From the NCBI RefSeq assembly GCF_001039355.2, contig NW_019775387.1, forward strand, positions 375,284-439,283: DNA of 64,000 nucleotides, written 5' to 3'. The stretch comes from Lingula anatina (Eukaryota; Brachiopoda; Lingulata; Lingulida; Lingulidae). A model generated the notes under the pieces. The model saw only the letters and a program-made list of their open reading frames with translations, ran no database searches and was not told the DNA's origin. The position numbers and the translations under genes are program-made. Below are positions 24,601 through 35,600 of the stretch, in pieces; within the stretch, counting starts at the first letter, position 1; the number at the start of each line of letters is the position of its first letter.

Positions 24601-27600
24601 CCACAATGACTTCAATATTTCAATGCCTCCTTTGGGACTACAGAACCAAATAGCCTCATTCATTACCATTCATAATGAAGGTGTCTTTGAAATGTTGAAA
24701 TATTGGAATGCAGATATCTTAATCTGATTTAAGCTGTTGTTTGAAGACAATGTCATTGTAACTTTGAAGATTTTTAAGGTTGTATTGTGGACTGTTGATC
24801 AGGTTACCAGAGAGAGGAGGTATAGGCCACAAGTTCTTTGAAAGTTCAGTCAACACCTCCTTGTTGAAAAGAATGAAGAAGAGGCTGAATGAGGCCACAG
24901 AACACCACCACAAAGTTCTACAGGAACAAAGTCTGGAGACTGCAGGTACTTGGTCTTTTCTATTGTATTATTTTTTAAAAAAGAGAAGTAGCACACTAGT
25001 TTGGATTTTTTGGATTTTGCATTGTTCTTTTGTTTTCTATTCTAAGGACTGAATTAGGTCTTACGGTAATGGAATTTACTTCATGGTTTGATCTCTAAGA
25101 CTTACGTAATATGCCAAACAATTCGACCAAGATTAATTAATTAATTTCATGGAAATGTCAGTTTGGTCGAATTGATTAAAATACAGCAAATGGAAACCTT
25201 TGATATCGTCGGATTGTTAGGGGCATCTGCCAAAACGTCCATCTTTCCGGAAGTATTGCATTTTACCAGAAGTGTTACGCAAGATAAACCGCAATTTTCG
25301 CCTAACATGTGTTCAGGCATGTTTTATCCTCCTGAAATCTTATTTTGCTGTGTATAATATGTGCTAACATTACTTAACATTAAAAAAGACGACAATTATA
25401 ATTTTTAATTATATATTTCCCTCACCTACGATCACTTTCATGATGCGCTTCACAAGTGGGACGAGTATTTCCCCGGAGACAGGTGTTGTAAACAAAGGCC
25501 GGTCACTTATATTTGAAACCGGTAGCTTTAGTGGACTTAAACTAGTTATGTGATCTACGTACGCCCTTTTTGAATCTTAATATGACAACTGAAATCAACC
25601 GAATTGAAATTTTTTACCAGTCTGAGATCAGTTGTTTTCAACCCGCAAGGTTTGCTCAGCGTCGAGGCGTAGACGTACGTACTTCCGAAGAAAATTCAAT
25701 CACCCGTATCAAAGAATACCAACTGGTACTCAAACAGAAATCAGTGTAACTTCAAATTACTATTAAGTATTTTATTTAAAAAGCATGTCATATAAAAACA
25801 TATTGAGAAAAGGCAAAAAACGGAGCGTACCTGTGCCGATAGACATACAGTATTTTGCTGGCATTCTTCCGATTTTCTTACTTATATACTCTCGCTGTGC
25901 ACAAACTACGGTGCATATTGAAAACCCCACTGATACAACCCGAACTTACAAAAAGCATTTACTTGCCATAATTTTCACAATACAGGTGCATTTATAATTT
26001 GACGTGAGAATTGAGCACATGCAGAAATGAGAGACTGGTTTTATCTGGTCTGCTCCAGCATAGCGCAAACCACATGTTAATGAAGACGGTCCCATTTTGG
26101 GGGGGGGGGGTCACAGGAATGGAGTTCGTCGTGGATTACGCTAAATATTATCAACATTTCATGCATCTGGGGAAATAGAAAGTGACTCACAGGTAACGTA
26201 AATACCCAGTGGAACTCTCTATGAAGCTCCCATGGAGTTAAGGAAGACGTCATTTTTATTGTTGACAAATCAGTTATCCATGTAGGTGAACAGCGACACG
26301 TGTTCGTCAGATTTTGACAGCGCGTGGTATTTGGCGCCAAGAAGTCTGGGCGGTCGATCCCGCTGATCTTTCGGTCGATTGTAGTAAATGTAAGATCTTG
26401 CGGTGTTGACTTCAAGAACGTTTCCCCATCTGCATATATATTTCAATCGAACTTGAAAATAAATTGCTTATTCTTCCCAAACTTTTTATTGCTAGCAAAC
26501 GCGATATATGGTCTATATGAAGGTGTTTACGACGTATTCTACCCACTGTCGATATTTGGTTTCATCCAGAATAGACCTTTTTTTAACCCCCCCCCTCCCC
26601 AGTTACGGGCGTGATGAATCAGTCAGCGAGGGCAAGTCTGCTTAATAGCAAAATTTGTATGTCTATAAGCACTATTATTGTCATCGGGGACAAAGGAAAA
26701 GACAGGTACGTCATGCTTCCAGATTAGATCTTCAATTAATTGTTTCTTTCTCATTGACGAGAGCTATTGAAAGGACAACAATTGACAAAGGGCCGAGGCA
26801 TGCAGCATCTATTTCACTGGCTTGAAAATTTACCGAGTCTTGTCGACGATGTGGTCGAACAATCGGAACAAGAAAAAAATTCTGTCCCATGATTTTGACG
26901 TATGGACTAATTGTTTGAGCCCAGAAAAATTAATTTTATAAAATAATTTTTGTGGTCGGATTGACTGGGCCCGTCGAAATGCTTGGCACATAACCGTATT
27001 CACAATTTTTTTCCAATTCTGTATTAAGAATTGGGAGTTCCAAACTTATGTCTCTAACTTCATGAGTGTTTTTCGTCACCATTTCAAGCAGATGAAGAGA
27101 GATCTGGTAGAGATGGTGAGGCAGAGGAGGAAGAGGAGGAGAATCTTTTGTTACATAATGTTGGCTACCAGAAAAGCAGAGAATTTCACCAAAGTCTAGT
27201 CAGGTAAAGCCTGGATTACTACGTGTGATCATCAGTGAGAATAAAACATTTATGCTTACTTTCATCAAACAGTATATCATTAACTGTAGAGAAAATGAAG
27301 GACTGAAATATATCTTTATATATGGAACCCAAAAGCCTGTTTATAGAAAATTATTCTGTGATCAGTTGTGGATACTTGTGATTTAGGGCATATTGCAGGA
27401 ATTTCCAGGATTTATTTTCATCATGTTAGGGTCAAACATATGTGATATATATAATATGATATGCCTATTACTAATTGATTTGAACAATTAACTATCTCAG
27501 AAGTAACACTTTTCTTTCAGTAGCATTGATACTCTTACACTGCACATTTTTAAGATGTAGTTTTTTTTTATGTGACAGGTATTACCAAACATTAGGTTTC

Positions 27601-29570
27601 TGGCTTGAGGAGCCCAGACTACATGACCCACATCTGTATCTACCAGGCCTTCCACCACAATATGATGCTGAGAGGCTTCTCAAGCTTTTTCAGAATCAGA
27701 CAGTAGGTGTTATATGTAGAAATGTTTGATATTCATTTCTTTAAACCCTATGTAACTGGAAATTTAGATCAAGTTAGTACATCTTTGTTTAAGTTTATCC
27801 AGTTACATATCTTTAATTTATAAATATGCTTGGTCATAGTCATTGTAAAATGTACAAGAACAATAAATTAATTGTATCCTTGACTAGTTGTAAAAAGAAA
27901 AACGGTCTTTCCATTATCTTTTCTGCTTCCAAAATATTTGAAAATTCATGCAAGTATTCCTACTCATAATTGCATTATGTAACTGGATTGCATGGCATCA
28001 TACATACACACCTGCAAAAATTCTGAAGTTGTTAAAGTTTCTTTTGATTCAAGATCTGTGACTAAATTTTGTGACTAGATTTTTTCATTTTTTTATCAGT
28101 ACCATTGGCCATTAAAGTTCATTCTATTGATTTCTATATTACTGTACTTTTCTAGGAACCTTGGGTTGAATTTCTTGACTCTGCTCAGTTAGATTATGAG
28201 TTGTCCCAGATGGTCAGTGAATGGGTGACCAAAATGTGTCCCAAGGCCAACTACAGGATGAGAAGGAACTCGATGATTGATGCTTATAACCCTCTTGCTG
28301 GTAAGTGGTTTGAACCACCTATGTGTAACTGAATAAATTCCATTGTTTCTTGCTACCAGATAATGTTCTTTGATTGTAGAGGCACAGCAGTATTCTTTCA
28401 CTAAGATTTTTTATATAAAAAAAAAAAGTTAAAAGAAAATGTGAATATAAAAAAGCATACCAAAATAAGTTTTCCCTTTACTACAGCTACAGAGAGAATT
28501 CTTGGTAGACTGCAGAGATATGAGCAGCCGCTCCCTCCACCGCCCCTGGTCCCCCTGAAAGCCCCTCTGCCGGATGTGAGTCCCAGCATACTGGGGGACA
28601 AGGACACCCTCATCTACACCATCAGTGCTGACCTAGCGGGGCTGGTGGAATACTCAAAGTAAGTGCTATAGAATTAGAAGAAAGCACTCCAAGAATGCAG
28701 CCTTTTGTGAAGGCGTAGGACTGCAAATAATATTTATAATTTTAGGAGTCCCAGACTCATTCAAAATTGCACTTCTTTCTAACTTGAAAAACTGTCTATC
28801 CTAGCAGTCATCAGAATTTAGGAAAAACTTTTTGACAGGAGTGAAATACATACTATTTTTATTTGCTGAATGTCCATTAGACTGCAGAGTGAAGGCTTTT
28901 GCTATCAGACAAAGGTAACTCAGACTACAGTGACCAACACTGGTCAGTCACAGTCTAAACTGTCAGGAGACTTATGAGACTGCGTGCATGCCAATTAAAG
29001 TAATTTTTATCAAAATTTTTAAATAAAAAATAAGCTGTTGAGTAAATCATTGCACATGGCAAGGAATGATGGCATGTTCTCTGTCTCTTTATGTCAGGTT
29101 ATTTATGGCCTCTGTTTCGCAACATCTGGCACTGGACCTCAGTTATCAGGAGCTTCTGCCAAATCTGTACAGGAATGAACCAACCATGGTGAGTTGTGTT
29201 GTGAGTTTTAGGTCTAAAGGTAGTTGTGATTATTTAAAAACTTTGTTGACATGTTTGTTTCATTTTGTGTATTCATTTTATTTGAACTGCTGGAGTTATA
29301 TATTAATTTTTTTTCAAATTTTCAGAAAGAGATGTACATCAGCTGCAAGAGCACCTTCAGCCTGTCTCATAACTGTAAAGGACCCGCTTTTGTGACCGTC
29401 AGAGTAAATAAATAAATCTTGTTGTTTTCTATAAAAATCTTGGTTCAGTCCTGTATTAAGTGTTAGAGTTTATGTTGATCTTTTTACAGCCAGTAACACT
29501 CCTTATGATTTATTCTGTGGAGTTACTGGAGAATTAAATTTAAGGCAGCAAGGCTAACAAAAATAAATGG

Positions 29571-29631
<61 letters not shown>

Positions 29632-32600
29632 ACCCATCATTTTTCAGTTTGAGGAGAAAAAGCGCAACGAGTCGGTGTACCAGAGAGTTGAAGAGAATCG
29701 CAGTGAGTGGAAGCAGCTGCTGGCTCAGTCCTCACAACCTCCACCTCAAAATATCTGCAGTGCTGCTGTTCATGTGGAGAATGTCATCATGTATGTATAT
29801 ATATCGATATATTTAGAAAATACTTAGAATGTCTTGACTATAGCCACAAGCCTGGTTCAGTTTTGGTACGTCTTTGGTTTGTACCAGGATTGAACCAGTA
29901 GTCTTCATTAGTGTTTGTATCAAGATCAGGCCTGTAAACTGTTTATGTTTTAGAATATTTATTAAATGCATGCACACTATTTTTGAAAGGAAAAGTGAAG
30001 TTAATTTGATTTATGTAGTTCATAAACACTTGATTGGACACAAGTGTTGTATATGTGGTTCATACAGATGTGAAATGTGCCCAGATAGATATTAAATTTG
30101 AACATTTACCTCGTACATTATATTGGATCCATGTGGAGAAATAGTGTGCAGTACATTAGGAAGGAACTCCAGAATACATCTTTTTTGATAATAAAATATG
30201 CCTAATTTTCAAATTCCAGAGCCTTGATCAAAGAAGCACATTCTGAATCCCCTGTCCCTCCTCAGTATTCAAGTGTTGGATCAGCTTTGTTTTACCACAT
30301 GGCATCCATGATTGGGGATGAAACGAAATATTATCCACCTACAAGGCAGTTCTTCTCATCTTGTATAGAGATTTTGGGACAGGTGCTTGTAAAAAAAAAT
30401 TGGTCATAGCTTATTAACAGCTAGGAACATTATCAAAAATGATAAAAATCTTAGTTTTCGTAGGTTTGGTTTAGACCTATGAATATTCAGTGATATGTGT
30501 GTTAATAAATTACTTAAAAGAAATAGAAATTCATCAATATTGTTGCATTTGCTCAATTTTCTTTCAACTTTAGGAGTTCATTAGCCCCAATCCCAAAGAA
30601 TCTCTTCCACTGTTGGAGACCATTTTGAAGAGCCCTTCACTAGGGGGTTTACTGGCCCCCCATTTCTTCCCCAATGCCTGCCCCGACACTTTTGTTCGCA
30701 TGTATGAACAGGTGATTGATGCCTCAAAGAGCCATGGATGTGACGTCACCTTCATGTTACTGACCAAGGTAAGGCTCACATACAAAAATTTTGGTGCTAA
30801 AATCATTTGGTTATTTATGCCTCCTCTGCCCTAGTAGTATAAGATTCAGTTAGTGACAAACACAATATATAGATGAATTGATACTTGGTCAGCTGCAACT
30901 ACTTTTATGCTTAATCCTAAGGCAAAACTTCTTTATTTTTTTATTGGGGTTCTTTAAAATTGTTGAATACAAACTCTGAAACATTTTAATCAATTGAAAC
31001 ATCCAAAATTCTCTTTTAGTTTTTAGTTCTTTAGTTTTCTTTTCTTTCTGGCAAAATTTCTGTTTCTGTCAGTTTTCTGCTTTTTCTTTCTCTCCTCTGG
31101 GAACAGTCTACAAGTATCCCCTAACCATCAGCCTTAATACATTACAAAATATTTTCCTAATAAATTATGTGATTATAAAAATGGAAGTATGAAGAAGGAA
31201 GACATTTTATTCTAGTTTGATGTCCCCCAGTGGCTAGGCAATGTAAGGCCTGTGCACTCAGAGAGAAGCCATCTTGTAGAGACCATAGGTAAAGCTTTGT
31301 GCCAGTGTGGTAGTGAACCAGCAGAGAATACACTCATGGTGTTTGAGGTAAGGACCTAAGAAGAGGGACAGATCTTGTGATCACCTGACCGTTGCAGGGG
31401 TTCATAGTTTGTTGCAGTGCAAAACTATATCTTCCTGGAATAGTTTTTTGTGTACAAAGTATTCTGATAATATACTGGTGAAGTAGGTTTTCACTTTGTT
31501 CCATGTGGAAAGATGATACAAAATTTAAATTTACCTGCAAGTTACAGGGTTTTGACTCTTTTTCAAAAATTCTTGATCACATGTATATGACTGATTCTCA
31601 TGCCTTTCTGGTAAATTTTTTTTTCTCTCTTTTTCACTGTCATGAATTTAAATTTTCATTCTGACAATGGAACTGATGCGATTTGATAATTAAATAATGT
31701 AGATTTTGAATGACAAAAAACAATAAAGATCATATCAATGTTTAAGTTTTTTTTCTTTCTTTTTTTTTTTTCAGGTGTACAGATCACACCTGAAGAAGTT
31801 GACATCATATGAGTTTCCTGACCAGTATGGGGATGTCTTGAAATTACTTCTCAATGGTGAGGGACATTTTCCTGATATCTGGTATCACTTTTAGAAATTA
31901 ATCTTCTGTATATATCTATTGTCTAACCAGGGATTTATTTCTCTGAATAGAATTAATGTATCATAGAAAAGATGACTTCAGAAATTGCAGCTGATGCCAA
32001 CATGAGGGCATATAATCATATGCATGGTCACACTCTGTTGAAAATATTGTATTTTATTCAATTTCACGTACATTTCTATCCTAGCCTCCAGCACAGGCAA
32101 ACTATGTCCAAAGATCTGGGGAGATTTCCTGGAGAGCATTGGTTGTAAATATGTGAGACAAGAGGGTTTTGACCTGTCTTATGCTGACAACATGATGCAT
32201 TCACAGGCACTCACCACCACAGCACAGGTGAAAACTGACATCTTCTCACTTCTGTTTCATGAGATCATTCTGTTAAGTGTATCTTCTTTAAGCCTAATAT
32301 GTGAAATTCTTCCAAATCAGTTACATATTTGCAGTAGTGTACCATTTTTTTCCTAAGATCAGCAATACATTTGCTTAAAGGTATTAATTATTTTTCTTTG
32401 TGATTAACTAAAGTTAAATACCTGTTTTTTGTCCTTTCCTACATTAATCTCAGATAAGCTTTTGGGTGTAAAATCGGACCCTTTTCAACTTACATTGTTT
32501 TCTTTCAAACTCTCTTTTTTCCATACCTAGTAATATTTCACTTTCCCCACTGAACAAACATTTAATCTGATTTAACAGCTGCCTCAGAAATTAGTTCTGA

Positions 32601-35600
32601 AAAGCTTATTCAATGAGAAGATATTTGAATATTGTTTTAATTTATGCTGATCAGACCGTAAATAAAAGCTGACATAACAGAACTTTCAAAACATCTCAAA
32701 TTATTATATTACACATTGTCATATAATGCTTTTTCCTTTCCTTTTTTTTTAGTTCAAAGAGAGTATCGACTGGCTGTCTACTTACTTTATGAAGTTGAGG
32801 ACCACCACCCCCAGCTTGGCCTCATTTGGTCTGTACTCCCAGTGGAAGCCGTATGTGACCAACATCAGTGTGTTCCTGGGCTATCTGTGTGGCAGCCTGG
32901 TCCTCAAGACAGTGGGCAGTCTACAGGCTGGACAGGCTAATTTTAACCCACAGGAAGGTAAGGCAGGTCATATACTATGTTTTGATTTTAGATATCTGAG
33001 TTATGATGTTTGCACAGATTAATTAAGAAAATTCAAGGCATACAATGCAGATAAACATGTTTCGTGTAATATCGGAACTGGAATATGATAAGTCAGTGGT
33101 TGGAGTTATTCCATCACAGTTTCCATTGTATAATAGTAAATTATATTACAATTATAAAGATATATTGGTTCATTCACATATTGGCAATGCAAATTCCAAA
33201 AACAGAATGGTAATGCACCATTTGTATTTTTATTATATTATATTGTACAAGGTCATGATATGTACCAGTACAGAAATAAATTTGGAATTGAATATAAATG
33301 CTTCACTTATCCTTACATTTTAATTTTTCACAATATATTAATTTTTTAGTATTTTCTTATTGTACTTTTTGACACGAGGTCAACCAACTTTTCAAAAAAT
33401 TTCAATCAGAATTTTAGGTACTACTTACAAAGCATTTTTGAGGGAGTTAAATGAGTAATTCGTGTCGTTCAAATTCAATGACTTACTATTGTATGAAATG
33501 TTTTCCACAGGAGCCGAGTCTGTGTGGCAGGCCACAGTCCAAGTGTTTGCACCATGGCTGGAACCTTTACACAGAGACAACGGGGAAGTGCTGTGCCCAT
33601 GGATTGTTGGAGATACCAACACAGCCTTTGACATGGTGGCCATGTTCACTGAGAGTGTGGCCTGCAACTTCAAGCAGTTTGAAGGTTTGGGCTGAATGCT
33701 TTTCAAGATTCCAGTTGAAATGTGATATTTTTGTATCGTATCATGTACATACATACCTGTAGATAGTATACGCTTTGTCCAAATGATGTACAAGGTGTTG
33801 TGGCATATATATTGTTCTGGGTGATAGTATATTTTCTCACACATGCACATGCATGTTATAGGTTTTGGCATACATTGTGTTTTCAGTTATTTAAATTTAC
33901 AACAAATTAGAATAACTTATAAATGTATCTTTTATAAAGAATTGAATATTAGAAATCCATTAGACAGCTCATACAACTCTGTAACTATGCACACCATTCC
34001 CCTTGAACAAGTATATGCAGCTTTGTACTTTTACTTATATGCAGCTTTGTACTTTGTAATTCTAGGCTTCATCCCGCCCTTTGCCAGGAATGCCCTCACC
34101 CTGGTGTGGGAGTACTATGTGAAGGTGTTATCTGCAAAGAAAACCCCAGAACACATTCTACAAGTCTTCCATGCCAGACTGACTACACTTCAGTGGGGAA
34201 AGTTCCTGCCAGATCTGCAGACTTTAGAACTGATGGTCAAGGTAGGTTATGATTATTTAATATGGAGGTGTTTGTGCATTAGACTTGTGGTTTTTACTTT
34301 AAAGTAAATAGGTAGATATAGTGGTATATGAATACTTTAATTTTTGAAATAATTAACATGTAAGGCTTTTTTTGTGCGACAACACAATTTTCACTCAATT
34401 AACACTCAATTTTCTCCAAGAAGGTTCACGAACTGTGAATCTGGTCATCTGCCGATTAATTCAAGAATCTAAGCAGGGGTTGTTATGTGTTTGGACCTTA
34501 TGGAACAGAATAGAATAGAAAAGAATAACAATTTGTCCTCTCTGTTTCAGCTCCAGGCTGTGGGCACCAGGGAAAGCTTTGTATTCCTTGGGTTGGTCTT
34601 CACACAGATGCCTTGGCAAGATATCGTCAACTATTACCTCACACAGCAGCCTGTAGAGGGCACCACGGGACTCATGGCCATTTTGTTCCAGCTCCTGGTT
34701 CAAATGTCTCAAGAGAAAGGACTTATGGATGTGCAGGTACCGACCTGTGTGTTTCTGAAGTGACATGTAATTAATGAGTCCATGCACAAAGCACATAGAC
34801 TCTTTCAAATATATAACTGTGAATTTATTTTTATAAAATGCATTTTGATTAAGTTTTGACCTCTCAGATTTTGATTCTGATGCTTTACTGGTTTCCAGCT
34901 TCTATTAACTATCAACATGTTACGAATACTATAATTTATCTTTATTTGAATAAGATATTACTTATTTTTATAAACCAATATTGTAATTTTTTCATATAAG
35001 AAATATGACAGTAAGTCAGCCCATTTAATGAAACATTCATGTGACTACATGTGTATCTGACATATTGAGTACATATCAATCGTGAATTGGAATAGCTTAA
35101 TTGAATAAGTGAAAATGCATGTTTATGTATATTTCCAGGGTTCAGATTTGCCTAGGCTATTACTTTTAGCAGAATCATTTCCCTGGCATTTCTTGGATGC
35201 TGACAACTTTAAGAGAGTATCTGACTGGTTCTTGCAGTATTGTGATCCTAAATGTGTCTTGGCAGAGAGGTCCTCAAACAGTGCAGTGGTCCTGAGGTGA
35301 CGTGTGGAAAGTTATTAAAAAAAAAAACCTGATCCAGAAAATAGCTAATAGAATTTACATTGCTATCTACTGGAAGATAAATTTACAAGCAAAAAGCTTT
35401 TTGTCCGAACTTATTGTCTGAAGTGTTATGGAAAGGCCTACTACAGAAAAAAAATATCTGGTTATTATCATTGCTATGTACCAGAAGGTGATTTGCAAGA
35501 AAAAAATTGTCAAAACTTGTTTTTCATTTGAAAGGCAAATGTGTATGTAACAAAATAAAATACTTGAGGCAGATTATTAAAGTGTAAAACTGCTTACTGG

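Noticed and set aside
26324-26614. 96-codon frame in EPG5 intron 24
   Set aside because: It runs through a C-homopolymer, has no family resemblance, and overlaps another frame on the other strand.
29567-29827. Reading frame starting with about twenty Asn
   Set aside because: The Asn run is translation of the intronic (AAT)n array; only 29648-29790 is a true exon, of EPG5.
33425-33871. 148-codon minus-strand frame
   Set aside because: It is antisense to EPG5 exon 38, which has a conserved protein and good splice sites.
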